Notes under the pieces: model-generated
What the model was told of the DNA's origin: nothing
The model's database searches: none
The model's input: the letters and a program-made list of their open reading frames with translations, nothing else
Shown here: positions 28,279 through 37,688 of the stretch, one piece after another
Numbering within the stretch: position 1 is the stretch's first letter
Layout of the letters: each line of letters starts with the position of its first letter
Source of the DNA: Pseudarthrobacter sp.
GTDB taxonomy: Bacteria > Actinomycetota > Actinomycetes > Actinomycetales > Micrococcaceae
Length of the DNA: 64,000 bases
Direction of reading: 5' to 3'
Assembly: GCA_031178005.1 (NCBI GenBank)
Contig: JAPSJV010000002.1
Location: 166,226-230,225 of the forward strand
Position numbers and translations under genes: made by a program

Positions 28279-28422
28279 ATGGTGAAGAAGATCAGGAAGC
28301 TGATGTCCGACGTCGTCCGCCCCCGGCTCGGCGATAACTACCGGTTCGACCGGGACCGGCTGGAACAGCACCGCGAGTACGTTTACGTGCTGATGCACCA
28401 GCACGTCAGCGGCATCCGCTGA
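28279..28422 (+). CDS. Small basic hypothetical protein (47 aa)
   Basis: ATG 28279 follows GAAAGGAGGTAACACC, a near-ideal ribosome site with seven-base spacing. The 47-residue product begins MVKKIRKLMSDVVRPRLG and ends MHQHVSGIR; it is rich in Arg, His and Tyr with no membrane segment. An intrinsic terminator (28507-28543) lies 85 bases downstream, so it looks like a self-contained unit. I do not recognise the family. The site, codon use and terminator support a real gene. Confidence 0.6.
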   Translation: MVKKIRKLMSDVVRPRLGDNYRFDRDRLEQHREYVYVLMHQHVSGIR

Positions 28423-28506
28423 CGTCCGAACCCTTCCGTGCGCATCGAAGCGGAACGGATGTACAGCGAAGGAGGCTCCGATGCCCCACATCGGAACTGT
28501 TCCCCC

Positions 28507-28543
28507 GGGAGCCCACGCGGCGACGCGTGGGCTCCCCCCTTTT
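28507..28543 (+). terminator. Strong intrinsic terminator
   Basis: A perfect 13-base-pair GC-rich stem (28507-28519 with 28524-28536), a GCGA tetraloop and a following CCCTTTT. It should end transcription of the small upstream gene, before the GT87 gene. Confidence 0.85.
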
Positions 28544-28592
28544 AACTGCACCAACGGCCGCCTGCAAAACCATGGGACGGGTGGGCGCCGGT

Positions 28593-30092
28593 ATGCTCGA
28601 ATTCATGCAGCACACAGGGGAATCCCGGCAACAGCGGCGCGCCCGGCTGGTGGTACCCAGCCGCAGTGACCTCTTCCTGAGGAAATTCACCGAAGTTGTG
28701 GGCGGGCCCCTGGGCAGGCACGCGGCGCCCGGCGAGGTGTCTCCCGGTATTTTCACCGTCGAACGCGTCCTGATCCTGCTCACCCTGGCCGCAGCCCTGC
28801 TTGCCGTGGTGCTCAAGGGATACTGCAGGGCCAACGGCTGGGATACTCCTTCCCAGTTCTACGCCACCTGCTACTCCGACTTCCCGGAATTGTTCCGGAG
28901 CCGGGGCCTGGCAGACGGGACTATCCCGATCCTCACACCAGGCAGCCAGTTCGAATATCCGGTCCTGATCGCGCTCATTGCCGGGATAACGGCATTGCTG
29001 GTTCCCGGAGCCGCGGGAGCCCTGGAACCTGCGCTTCCGGATGACCGGATCCTGGCTTATTTCGATGTGAACGCCACCCTGGTCATAGCCGTCTGGATCG
29101 TCACGGTTATTGCAACAGCCAGGATGACCCGGCGCCGGCCGTGGGATGCGGCCATGGTGGCCCTGGCGCCCGGAATTGTGCTGGCCGGCCTGATCAACTG
29201 GGACATGTGGGCCGTGGCGCTCCTGGCCGTGGGAATGTACTTATTCTCCCGGCAGCGCCTGGTCCTGGCCGGCGTCCTGATCGGCCTGGGTATCTCCACG
29301 AAGCTGTACCCGGTATTGATCTTCGGAGCCATCATGCTGCTGGCGGTGCGGACGGCGCGCTACAGGCCCTTGCTGATCACCGGTAGCTCAGCACTGGGTG
29401 CGTGGCTGGTGGCCAATCTGCCGTTTGCCATCGCCAACCCTGCCGGCTGGTCCTACTTCTTCACGTTTACGCAGGACAGACCCGCCGGGTACAGCTCCCC
29501 CTGGTTTGCGTACAACCTGGTCGCCGGACGCCTTGGCTGGGTGCCCCTGGGGCCTGAAACGATCAACAGCCTTGCCCTCTGGGTTTTTGTTGCCGCGTGT
29601 GTGCTGATTGCTGTTGTTGCCCTGACTGCCCCACGCAGGCCGCGGCTGGCCCAGCTGGCCTTCCTGATCGTGGCGGCATTCATCCTGAGCAACAAGGTGT
29701 ACTCGCCACAGTTTGTCCTCTGGCTGATCCCCCTGGTGGCGCTGGCCCGTCCAAAGTGGCGGGACTTCCTGGTTTGGCAGGGTGTTGAAGCGCTGCACTG
29801 GGCCGCTATCTGGCTTTACCTGGCCCAGGTCACCAGCAGTGGGCCGTCGCAGAACAACCTGGATATGCCGTACTACGTGCTGGCCGTCCTGGCGCACATG
29901 GTGGCCACGGCCTACCTGATGGCCCGCGTGGTGCAGGAGATCTATGATCCGGGCCGCGACCCCATCCGCCGGCACGGCATGGACGATCCACAGGGTGGCC
30001 CGTTCGAGAATGCGCCGGACCGGTTCCGCTTCGGGCCGCTGCTTTCCCCGCGCCATTCCAACCAGCAGCCCGCCGCGGTGGAGCCCCGGTGA
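28593..30092 (+). CDS. GT87-like polytopic mannosyltransferase (DUF2029)
   Basis: About 499-residue integral membrane protein of the GT87/DUF2029 family, which in Actinobacteria transfers mannose from polyprenyl-phosphate-mannose to lipid-linked or cell-wall glycans. Numerous hydrophobic segments begin at about residue 60. Conserved family pieces include SQFEYPVLIALI, the ARMTRRRPWDA loop, LAPGIVLAGLINWDMWAV (with the NWD triad), GLGISTKLYPVLIF and SNKVYSPQFVLWLIPL. Start codon is uncertain: ATG 28593 or 28605 is preferred because the upstream ATG 28527 is inside the terminator hairpin. The stop overlaps the next gene by four bases. Acceptor is unknown. Confidence 0.82.
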   Translation: MLEFMQHTGESRQQRRARLVVPSRSDLFLRKFTEVVGGPLGRHAAPGEVSPGIFTVERVLILLTLAAALLAVVLKGYCRANGWDTPSQFYATCYSDFPELFRSRGLADGTIPILTPGSQFEYPVLIALIAGITALLVPGAAGALEPALPDDRILAYFDVNATLVIAVWIVTVIATARMTRRRPWDAAMVALAPGIVLAGLINWDMWAVALLAVGMYLFSRQRLVLAGVLIGLGISTKLYPVLIFGAIMLLAVRTARYRPLLITGSSALGAWLVANLPFAIANPAGWSYFFTFTQDRPAGYSSPWFAYNLVAGRLGWVPLGPETINSLALWVFVAACVLIAVVALTAPRRPRLAQLAFLIVAAFILSNKVYSPQFVLWLIPLVALARPKWRDFLVWQGVEALHWAAIWLYLAQVTSSGPSQNNLDMPYYVLAVLAHMVATAYLMARVVQEIYDPGRDPIRRHGMDDPQGGPFENAPDRFRFGPLLSPRHSNQQPAAVEPR

Positions 30093-31537
30093 CCGACGCC
30101 GTCGTTGTTGGTGCCGGACCCAATGGCCTCGCGGCCGCCGTCATGATGGCCAGGGCGGGGCTACAGGTGGAGGTATTCGAGGCGGCCGCTACTGTAGGCG
30201 GCGGAACGCGGACCAAGGAACTGCTGGAGCCAGGCCATCTGTACGATGTGTGCTCAGCCGTGCACCCCATGGCCCTGGCCTCGCCCTTCTTCCGGCAGTT
30301 TGGGCTGGCCGGGCGCGTGGACTTCGAAACTCCGGAGCTGTCTTTCGGTTCGCCGCTGGATGGCGGCCGGGCGGCGCTGGCCTACCGCTCCCTCGACAGG
30401 ACTGCTGAAGCGCTTGGCCCCGACGGTCCGGCCTACGCCCGGCTGTTCGGTCCCCTGGTCAAGCGGGTGGACGGCGTGATGGACCTGACGCAGAACCAAC
30501 TGTTGCGGGTGCCGCACGATCCGCTGGCCGCAGCGATTTTCGCGCTGCGGACTGTGGAACAGGGCACTGCCCTCTGGAACGCGAGGTTCCGGGGGCCGGC
30601 CGCCCCTGCCCTCATTACCGGTGCCGCCGCCCACGCGGTGGGCCGGCACCCTTCGCTCGCGGCCACCGGCGCAGGGTTGATGCTGACCACGCTGGCACAT
30701 GCAGGCGGCTGGCCTATACCGCGGGGTGGCTCACAGGCCATCGCAGACGCCATGACGGCAGACATTACAGCCCACGGAGGAGTGATTCATACCGGACGGG
30801 ACATTCGTTCCTTGAAGGAACTGCCGGCCGCAAAGGCGGTACTCCTGGATGTTGCTCCCGCGGGATTCAGCGTGCTGGCCGGGGATTCGCTTCCCCGGCG
30901 GTACCGCAGCGCCTTGGATACATTCCGATATGGGAATGGATCCTGCAAGGTGGATTTCATCCTATCGGCACCGGTGCCGTGGCTGGCTGGAGAGCTGGCC
31001 GACGCCGGCACGGTCCATGTGGGCGGCTCACGGGCCGAGATGGCTGAAGTGGAGAACGATGTTGCCCGCGGACGCCACCCCGGCAAACCCTACGTCCTGG
31101 TGGCGCAGCCCTCACGGTTTGATCCCGCGAGGTCTCCTTCCGGCCGGCAAATACTGTGGACCTACTGCCACGTGCCGCATGGTTCCACCGTGGATATGTC
31201 CCAGGCAGTCATAGGCCAACTGGAGCGTTTCGCCCCCGGATTCCAGGAGCTGGTCGTGGGGTACCAAGTGACAACGGCAGCACAATTGTCGGAGTACAAC
31301 GCCAACTATGTAGGCGGGGACTTCAGTGCAGGAGCCATGGACGTCCTGGGGCTTGTCAGGCGTCCCGTGCTGTCTCCTGCGCCCTGGCGCACGCCCCTCC
31401 CCGGCGTCTACCTGTGCTCGTCATCAACCCCGCCGGGGCCGGGGGTCACCGGGATGCCGGGATACTTCGCTGCCCGCCAGGCGTTGCGCGACGTCTTCGG
31501 CCTGGGCACTCCGGAGCTTGCCCCAACCCGTACGTAG
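30089..31537 (+). CDS. FAD-dependent oxidoreductase (phytoene desaturase/PYROXD2-like)
   Basis: 482-residue flavoprotein. The dinucleotide motif AVVVGAGPNGLAAAVMMARAGL opens the protein, with the second motif EVFEAAATVGGGTRT. The C-terminal FAD motif GVYLCSSSTPPGPGVTGMPGY is as in NAD(P)/FAD amine-oxidase or phytoene-desaturase-like enzymes. No carotenoid genes accompany it, so carotenoid work is unlikely; the function is unknown. GTG 30089 overlaps the mannosyltransferase stop by four bases, implying coupled expression. Its role with that glycan enzyme is not evident. Confidence 0.82.
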   Translation: MTDAVVVGAGPNGLAAAVMMARAGLQVEVFEAAATVGGGTRTKELLEPGHLYDVCSAVHPMALASPFFRQFGLAGRVDFETPELSFGSPLDGGRAALAYRSLDRTAEALGPDGPAYARLFGPLVKRVDGVMDLTQNQLLRVPHDPLAAAIFALRTVEQGTALWNARFRGPAAPALITGAAAHAVGRHPSLAATGAGLMLTTLAHAGGWPIPRGGSQAIADAMTADITAHGGVIHTGRDIRSLKELPAAKAVLLDVAPAGFSVLAGDSLPRRYRSALDTFRYGNGSCKVDFILSAPVPWLAGELADAGTVHVGGSRAEMAEVENDVARGRHPGKPYVLVAQPSRFDPARSPSGRQILWTYCHVPHGSTVDMSQAVIGQLERFAPGFQELVVGYQVTTAAQLSEYNANYVGGDFSAGAMDVLGLVRRPVLSPAPWRTPLPGVYLCSSSTPPGPGVTGMPGYFAARQALRDVFGLGTPELAPTRT

Positions 31538-31606
31538 AACGGGTTCCCGAGCCCACCGCTTCGACCGGCCCGCCCGGGTCGCCTGGCCTTCATTTCGTTC
31601 GACCTC

Positions 31607-31635
31607 TTGACCTGACGCCAATTCGACGTGATTAT
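31607..31635 (+). promoter_or_regulatory. Candidate promoter of the GH31 gene
   Basis: TTGACC (31607-31612) and GATTAT (31630-31635) are 17 bases apart, 60 bases upstream of the ATG. The match is fair, in an AT-richer stretch. Confidence 0.4.
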
Positions 31636-31694
31636 TAGTGCACGTTTTACTCTGTGTAAGATCACTAAAAATCACACTCGAAGGCGAGTTCCTT

Positions 31695-34600
31695 ATGATC
31701 ACACGTCACACCGGCCCTGGTGGCCAATGCCCGGAACCCCGCGGTGTGCGGCACTACGGCAGGAAGGCCGCGGCTCTTGGCCTGGCTTCGCTGCTGCTGG
31801 CTGCCGCAATCCCCGTTTTGGACTTCGCACCTGCCGCATCCGCAGCACCCGGGGATCCCGGCGTCATCAAGACCGTCACCCCGGAGGTTCCGGTGGACAG
31901 TGCCGGAACTCCGCTGGGAAGGGTGACGGGATTTACCCAGGACAGCAACGTTGTTGACCTGGCTGCGGAGAAGGGTGCCGTTCGGGTTACATTCCTGGAC
32001 GAGAGCAACTTCCGGCTGGAAGCCGATCCGTCCGGGACGTTCACGGATCCTGCCAATACGGACCAAGGGGATCCTGCACGCACAGCCAACATCGTGGTTG
32101 GCAAGGATAAGTTTGCAGGCGGCGCCGTGACCGTCACCGACGGCGACTGGTTGGTGATCGCGACCGCCAAGGTCACGGTGGAAATCAACAAGGAAACCAC
32201 GCAGCTCAAAGTGAGCCGCGCGGACGGCACTTTGGTGTTCGAGGAATCCGCACCCATGACGTTCGGAGCGAAGTCGGCTACCCAGCACCTCGCTCCCCAG
32301 GACGGCGAGCAGTTTATTGGCGGCGGAATGCAGAATGGCCGTTCCGTCCACACCGGCGCGCTGATCAACATTGCGAGGAACTTCGACTGGGACGACGACG
32401 GCTACCCCAACGCCGTCCCGTACTACATGTCGTCCAAGGGCTACGGCGTGCTTCGTGACACATTCGCCCGTGGTTCATACGATTTTGGCGGCCAGCCCAC
32501 CACCACGCACGAAGAAAAGCGCTTCGATGCCTACTACTTCGTGGGCGACTACAAGCAGTCGCTCAACGCCTACACCACCCTGACCGGCAAACCCATGATG
32601 CCTCCGGTCTACGCCTTGGAATACGGCGATGCAGACTGCTACAACCGCTCCAACCCGGCCTATTCCTCGTCTGGCTACGGCGATCCCGACGGAGCCAAAC
32701 AGCGCACCCCGGACGCCATCAAGACGGCCCGCAAGTTCGTAGAGAACGACATGCCGGCCGGCTGGATGCTGGTCAATGACGGTTACGGCTGCGAGTACCA
32801 AGAACTCCCGGAAACCGTGGACAACATCAAGGAGGAAACGGGCCTCACGGTGGGTTTGTGGACCCAGCGTTCCCTCACCAACCAGGAATACGAAGTGGGC
32901 GAGGCCGGAGTCCGGCTGCGGAAGCTCGACGTGGCCTGGGTCGGCCAGGGCTACCGCCAGGCGCTGACCGGTTGCGAGGCGGCGCATGGCGGAATCGAAC
33001 AGTACTCCAACGCCCGCGGCACCTCCTTGATGGTTGAAGGATGGGCCGGATCCCAGCGTTGCGGCATGCAATGGACGGGTGACCATTCCGGAAACCTCGA
33101 CGCCGTCCGCTGGCAGGTCCCGGCGCTCACCGGCGCCGGCAACTCAGGCCTGGCGTTCACCACCGGCGACGTTGACGGCATCTTCGGCGGTTCGGCTGAG
33201 TCCTACGTCCGCGACCTCCAGTGGAAGGCCTTCGCACCGGCGCTCTACTCCATGTCCGGCTGGGCAGCTACCGACAAGCGTCCATGGCTCTACGGGGACG
33301 AGGCCACGGCCATCAACCGGCAGTATCTGCAGCTGCGGCAGCAGTTGATGCCCTTCATTTACACCTTGGCCCAGGAATCCGCTGCCAGCGGTGTCTCGAT
33401 GATGCGCTCCATGGCCCTGGAATTCCCTGACCAGCAGTGGTCCTACGGCGCGGAAGCCAACAACCAGTTCATGCTGGGTGAGGACTTCCTGGTGGCTCCC
33501 GTGTTCACCCAGACTGACGTCCGTAACGGCATTTTCCTGCCGGCCGGCGAACAGTGGGTGGATTACTGGACCGGGAAGCTCTACCAAGGAGGCCAGATCC
33601 TCAACGGCTACAACGCTCCGCTGGAGAAGCTCCCGGTCTTCGTCCGCGCCGGTGCCGTGGTGCCGCAGGGAATCGTGGCCCGCAACGCCTCGCTGGTCCC
33701 GGAAGACTCGCCGATCACCCTGGACGTCTACGCCAAGGGAAAGAACAGTTTCACGCTGTACGAAGATGACAAGGTCACCCGCGAATACAAGGACGGCAAG
33801 GCTTCCCGCCAGGTGTTCGACGTTGAGGCGCCGGACTACGGCCCGGGGACCGTTTCGGTGAAGATCAACGCCCGGGAGGGTGACTACGCAGGCAAGGCAC
33901 CAGCCCGCCCCTACCAGCTGACTGTTCACGCCGGCGAAGCTCCGCAGGACGTCCGCATGGGCTCAAAAGTCTTGGCCAAGGTAGCTGACAAGGCAGCCTT
34001 TGATGCCGCAGCCACCGGCTGGTACTTCGACGCGGCCAACAATGGCACTGTCAACATCAAGACGGGGCCCATTGCCTCGGACAAATCCGCTACCGTGCTC
34101 CTGAAGCAGGCGGGCCCACTGGGCGGCATGAGCCAAGAGGCCAGTGCCGGAGAGGTCCGGGTGGCCACGGAACAGCAGGTTTTCCAGGAACAGGAAACCA
34201 CGGTGGTCGCGGAGTTTGTCAACACCGGCAAAACAACCAAATCCAATGTGGTGCTGGTCCCGGTCCTCCCTGATGGCTGGAACCTCAAGAGCGCTACCGG
34301 TGACACCGCGGCTACGGTTGCCGGCGGGCAGTCCCACAAGGCAACCTTTGTCATCTCACCCGGCTCCGGCGCCAAGGCCGGACCGCAAACGGTGCGATTC
34401 TCGGCGTCGTACACGGCGCTGGACGGTTCCGCCCAGACCGTGGCGGGCGGCAACCAGATCTACGTGGCCTACGGTTCGCTGGCCGCGGCGTACAACAACA
34501 TCTCCATCACTACGGTGGCGAACAAGGCGCTGGGCAACTTCGACGGCGGAGGGGCCACCTTCGCGGCCGAACAGCTGGCCACGGCACCTGTCCCGGCAGG

Positions 34601-35537
34601 TGGCGTGCGGCCCGGAAGCATTGTGACCGTAAACGCGGGCACGCCCAAACAGGTGGACTTCACCTGGCCGGCCGTGGGGCCCGACGTGCCGAACGCCGTC
34701 GCGCTGTCCGCCCAGACCGTCGCCGTGACGGGCACGGGAACGCACCTGGCCGTGCTGGGCTCGGCGGCCGTGGGTGGCGGCACCAGCCCTGTGCTGACCC
34801 TCACATACAAGGATGGATCCAGTGAGAAGCAGTCGATCTTCTTCCCCAACTGGCTGCAACCTTCGGTGCTGAACGGGGCCGTCGTCGCGGTTTCTGAAAT
34901 GGGCCGGAACAATGCCAACGGACCGTCGCCCGAATACACCCAGTACAAGTACCAGGCATTCTCCAACACGGTCCGGCTCAACCCCACCAAGGAACTGGCG
35001 TCCGTGACCCTTCCCACGGACACCCGGGTGAAGTTCTTCGACTGGAAGATCACCACCCAGCCACTGCCGGCCGCCCCAAGCGGTGAGGTCTACGCCTCGG
35101 AAACCCCCTGGGTGGACGCGACCAACGGCTACGGCGTAATCGGCATCAACGTGGCCAACAAGGACTCGGCGACGTCCCCGGACAAGCCCCTGGCCATCAA
35201 CTACACCGATCCTGCCACCGGGAAGCAGCCCGTCTTCACCAAGGGCCTGGGCGTCCACGCGGCGTCCAAAATCACCTATTACCTGGGCGGCAAGTGTTCC
35301 TCCTTCACTTCGCAGGTGGGCCTGGAAAGCGGCTTCGGCGGCAACATCATCTTCAAGGTCAACGCCGACGGGGTGAACAAGTACCAGTCGCGCACCTACA
35401 CGCCGGGCTTCGCCCCGGAAGCGGTGGACGTGGACGTGACTGGCGCGGCGTACGTGGAGCTGGTGGTTGATCCCTCCGGTTCCATCAACGGAGCCCACGG
35501 GGTCTGGGGGGATGCGAAGTTCACTTGCGCACCCTGA
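31695..35537 (+). CDS. Secreted multidomain GH31 glycoside hydrolase
   Basis: 1280-residue exported enzyme. A signal peptide (basic start, then AAALGLASLLLAAAIPVL and an ASAAPG cleavage region near residue 52) is clear. Residues of about 60-290 form the N-terminal beta domain, followed by the GH31 barrel with GWMLVNDGYGCEY, probable nucleophile Asp 412 (RKLDVAWVG) and probable acid/base Asp 463 (WTGDHSG). A DUF5110-like domain follows (about 670-750), then a NEW3-type domain (about 835-925) and a C-terminal NPCBM-like domain (about 1160-1280, GVHAASKITYYLGGK, VELVVDPSG). Alpha-glucan or alpha-galactoside side chains are possible substrates. ATG 31695 has GAAGGCGAG upstream; ORF starts before it precede the promoter. 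Confidence 0.9.
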   Translation: MITRHTGPGGQCPEPRGVRHYGRKAAALGLASLLLAAAIPVLDFAPAASAAPGDPGVIKTVTPEVPVDSAGTPLGRVTGFTQDSNVVDLAAEKGAVRVTFLDESNFRLEADPSGTFTDPANTDQGDPARTANIVVGKDKFAGGAVTVTDGDWLVIATAKVTVEINKETTQLKVSRADGTLVFEESAPMTFGAKSATQHLAPQDGEQFIGGGMQNGRSVHTGALINIARNFDWDDDGYPNAVPYYMSSKGYGVLRDTFARGSYDFGGQPTTTHEEKRFDAYYFVGDYKQSLNAYTTLTGKPMMPPVYALEYGDADCYNRSNPAYSSSGYGDPDGAKQRTPDAIKTARKFVENDMPAGWMLVNDGYGCEYQELPETVDNIKEETGLTVGLWTQRSLTNQEYEVGEAGVRLRKLDVAWVGQGYRQALTGCEAAHGGIEQYSNARGTSLMVEGWAGSQRCGMQWTGDHSGNLDAVRWQVPALTGAGNSGLAFTTGDVDGIFGGSAESYVRDLQWKAFAPALYSMSGWAATDKRPWLYGDEATAINRQYLQLRQQLMPFIYTLAQESAASGVSMMRSMALEFPDQQWSYGAEANNQFMLGEDFLVAPVFTQTDVRNGIFLPAGEQWVDYWTGKLYQGGQILNGYNAPLEKLPVFVRAGAVVPQGIVARNASLVPEDSPITLDVYAKGKNSFTLYEDDKVTREYKDGKASRQVFDVEAPDYGPGTVSVKINAREGDYAGKAPARPYQLTVHAGEAPQDVRMGSKVLAKVADKAAFDAAATGWYFDAANNGTVNIKTGPIASDKSATVLLKQAGPLGGMSQEASAGEVRVATEQQVFQEQETTVVAEFVNTGKTTKSNVVLVPVLPDGWNLKSATGDTAATVAGGQSHKATFVISPGSGAKAGPQTVRFSASYTALDGSAQTVAGGNQIYVAYGSLAAAYNNISITTVANKALGNFDGGGATFAAEQLATAPVPAGGVRPGSIVTVNAGTPKQVDFTWPAVGPDVPNAVALSAQTVAVTGTGTHLAVLGSAAVGGGTSPVLTLTYKDGSSEKQSIFFPNWLQPSVLNGAVVAVSEMGRNNANGPSPEYTQYKYQAFSNTVRLNPTKELASVTLPTDTRVKFFDWKITTQPLPAAPSGEVYASETPWVDATNGYGVIGINVANKDSATSPDKPLAINYTDPATGKQPVFTKGLGVHAASKITYYLGGKCSSFTSQVGLESGFGGNIIFKVNADGVNKYQSRTYTPGFAPEAVDVDVTGAAYVELVVDPSGSINGAHGVWGDAKFTCAP

Positions 35538-35549
35538 TCTTGCAGCAAT

Positions 35550-35609
35550 GAAGTACGACGGCGGCCGGAGGCCTTCCCCATGGGAGGCCGCTGGCCGCCG
35601 TCGTACTTC
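35550..35609. terminator. Bidirectional terminator between convergent genes
   Basis: Perfect 17-base inverted arms (35550-35566 and 35593-35609) with inner AGGCC complementarity sit between the ends of the GH31 gene and the WYL regulator gene. It probably ends transcription in both directions. Confidence 0.75.
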
Positions 35610-35619
35610 CGGAACCTGG

Positions 35620-36585
35620 TCAATCGCCGGCAGCGCGGGCGAAACGGCGCCCCCACTCCCGGACATAGTCGACGAGTTCGGGCGGGGAAACGATGCTGAA
35701 ATCCGCGCCGATGGTACCGAGGACCATGGCCGGCCAGTCAAGGGTGTCCGTACTCATGTGGAGGCGCGAGGTGCGTTCATCAAGTTCTTCCACCTTGCCC
35801 CAGCGGTCAATGGCTGCGCGGACATCTGCCGCCGGTGCATGAACCATCACGTTGACGGTGTATTTGCCCGGAATGTTTCCAATGCCGGTGCGGACAAACG
35901 CGGCAGCATCCTCGGCCGGTAGCTCGCGGGGACGGAACCGGGCACCCGTCCGGTGCGGATCCGTCAGGCGGTCCAGGCGGAAACTGCGCCAGTCGTGGCG
36001 AGTGAGGCAGTAGGCCACCAGGTACCAGCGGCGCCCCATGGACACCAGCCGGTGCGGTTCGACGCTCCTGGTTGAGCCCCGGCCTTCCCGTGCTGTGTAT
36101 GTGAATTCCAGCCGTTCGTCGTCACGGCAGGCCTGCGCGATGGTGGTGAGGGTACCGGCGTCGATCAGTTGCCTGTCGCCTGCACTGCCCGCCCACCCGG
36201 TGGGAACCGTCATGGTGCGGAGCGCCTCCACCCGCTGGCGGAGCCGCGGGGGCAGGACCTGCACCACCTTGGCCAGTGCCTGCACCGCGGATTCTTCTAT
36301 GCCGGCAATGGTTCCTTGGGCAGCTGACTGCAGTCCCACCGCGATGGCCACAGCCTCATCGTCATCAACCACCAAGGGCGGAAGTGCTGCTCCCGCCGCG
36401 AGCTGGTAGCCGCCGCCAATACCGCGGTCGGCGTCCACGGGGTAGCCAAGCTCGCGGAGGCGGTCAACGTCACGGCGCAGTGTCCGGGGACTGACCAGGA
36501 GCCTGTCAGCGAGTTCATGGCCCGGCCAGTAGCGGTGCGTCTGCAGGAGGGAGAGCAGTTGCAGCATTCGGGTGCTTGTCGACAT
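35620..36585 (-). CDS. HTH-WYL domain transcriptional regulator
   Basis: 321-residue regulator. The N-terminal winged helix-turn-helix (HTH_11/DeoR-like) is RMLQLLSLLQTHRYWPGHEL and VSPRTLRRDVDRLRELGYPV. The WYL domain (about residues 140-225) contains LEFTYTAREG, EPHRLVSMGRRWYLVAY and WRSFRLDRL, followed by a WCX-like C-terminal domain. WYL domains sense ligands or nucleic acid. It diverges from the DrrAB-type ABC exporter operon, with 101 bases between starts, and probably controls it. Start ATG 36585. Confidence 0.88.
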   Translation of the reverse strand: MSTSTRMLQLLSLLQTHRYWPGHELADRLLVSPRTLRRDVDRLRELGYPVDADRGIGGGYQLAAGAALPPLVVDDDEAVAIAVGLQSAAQGTIAGIEESAVQALAKVVQVLPPRLRQRVEALRTMTVPTGWAGSAGDRQLIDAGTLTTIAQACRDDERLEFTYTAREGRGSTRSVEPHRLVSMGRRWYLVAYCLTRHDWRSFRLDRLTDPHRTGARFRPRELPAEDAAAFVRTGIGNIPGKYTVNVMVHAPAADVRAAIDRWGKVEELDERTSRLHMSTDTLDWPAMVLGTIGADFSIVSPPELVDYVREWGRRFARAAGD

Positions 36586-36686
36586 GTTTTCAGGCTAATT
36601 CCATTTGCGGTCAGAAACTGACCTATAGAAGCGGAATTGTGGATTCCAGGCGGTTGGGAAACCGCCGGGACACCCTTGGAGGAAAC

Positions 36687-37688
36687 ATGATTCACACCCG
36701 AATGCTTGCGAAGGACTTCACCTTGAACCGCTCTGAGACTGTCCACGCGGTCAAGGGCATCGATCTGGATATCCATGCCGGTGAGCTTGTCGCCGTCCTG
36801 GGTCCGAACGGTGCCGGCAAGACCACAACCATGCGGATGCTCACTACCCTGATCGCTCCGACGTCGGGAACGGCAGAGGTAGCCGGGTACGACGTCGTCG
36901 CAGATGCTGCCAAAGTGCGCCGGCGCATCGGCTACGTAGGGCAGGGCAACGGGGCGGGCCACACCCAGCGGGCCCGTGACGAGGTTTACACCCAGGGCCT
37001 GGTGTACGGGCTGGACCGGCGGGCGGCCCGCCGCCGTGCCGAGGAGCTGCTGGAGGGCCTTGACCTCACCGAACTCGCCACCCGGAAAGTCTCTGACCTC
37101 TCCGGCGGCCAGCGGCGACGCCTTGACGTCGCCATCGGGTTGGTCCACGCTCCGTCCCTGCTGTTCCTTGACGAGCCTTCCACCGGTCTTGATCCGCAAA
37201 ACCGGGCCAATCTCTGGCAACACATCACGGATATGCGCACGGCATACGGCATGACGATAGTCCTCACCACCCATTACCTGGATGAAGCCGATTCCGTGGC
37301 CGAACGGGTGATCGTGGTTGACCACGGCCAGGTGATTGCGGATGACACTCCTGACGCCCTCAAGGCCCGGCTCGCCGGCGACCTGATCACCGTTACCGCC
37401 GCCACTGCAGAAGCGGGAGCGCAGCTGGCGCAACTCCTGTCACGGCTGGAGGGAAGCCGCGAGGTGGCCTCAGATGGCCTGAAAGTCAGTGCCCGCGTCC
37501 GCAACGGATCCCGTTCCCTCCCCGGACTGCTGAATACGGCCAGGTTGGCCGAAGCCGGAGTCGAGGCTGTCCAGGTGGACCGCCCCACCCTCGACGACGT
37601 CTTCCTCGCCCTTACCGGCCGAAGCCTCCGGGAGAGCACAGGCACCGCCGTTCCAACCACCTCCACTAACCAAAAGGAAGCAGCATGA
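36687..37688 (+). CDS. ABC exporter ATP-binding protein (DrrA family)
   Basis: 333-residue ATPase of a daunorubicin-resistance-type exporter. Walker A is GPNGAGKTTTMRML, the signature is LSGGQRRRLDVAIGL and Walker B is LLFLDEPSTGLDP, followed by the switch His in VLTTHYLDEAD. The C-terminal 90 residues form the DrrA extension. I start at ATG 36687 (MIHTRMLAKDF), preceded by TTGGAGGAAAC; the frame upstream runs into the WYL gene. The permease gene follows with a four-base overlap. Substrate is unknown; drug or lipid efflux is typical. Confidence 0.9.
   Translation: MIHTRMLAKDFTLNRSETVHAVKGIDLDIHAGELVAVLGPNGAGKTTTMRMLTTLIAPTSGTAEVAGYDVVADAAKVRRRIGYVGQGNGAGHTQRARDEVYTQGLVYGLDRRAARRRAEELLEGLDLTELATRKVSDLSGGQRRRLDVAIGLVHAPSLLFLDEPSTGLDPQNRANLWQHITDMRTAYGMTIVLTTHYLDEADSVAERVIVVDHGQVIADDTPDALKARLAGDLITVTAATAEAGAQLAQLLSRLEGSREVASDGLKVSARVRNGSRSLPGLLNTARLAEAGVEAVQVDRPTLDDVFLALTGRSLRESTGTAVPTTSTNQKEAA

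Noticed and set aside
28481..28669. 62-codon frame with a GAAGGAGG-like site ahead of the mannosyltransferase
   Set aside because: It runs straight through the strong terminator hairpin (28507-28543) and overlaps the mannosyltransferase gene, so translation of a full product is unlikely.
34356..35741. 461-codon minus-strand frame opposite the GH31 gene
   Set aside because: Antisense of a clear enzyme gene, no motifs and no ribosome site.
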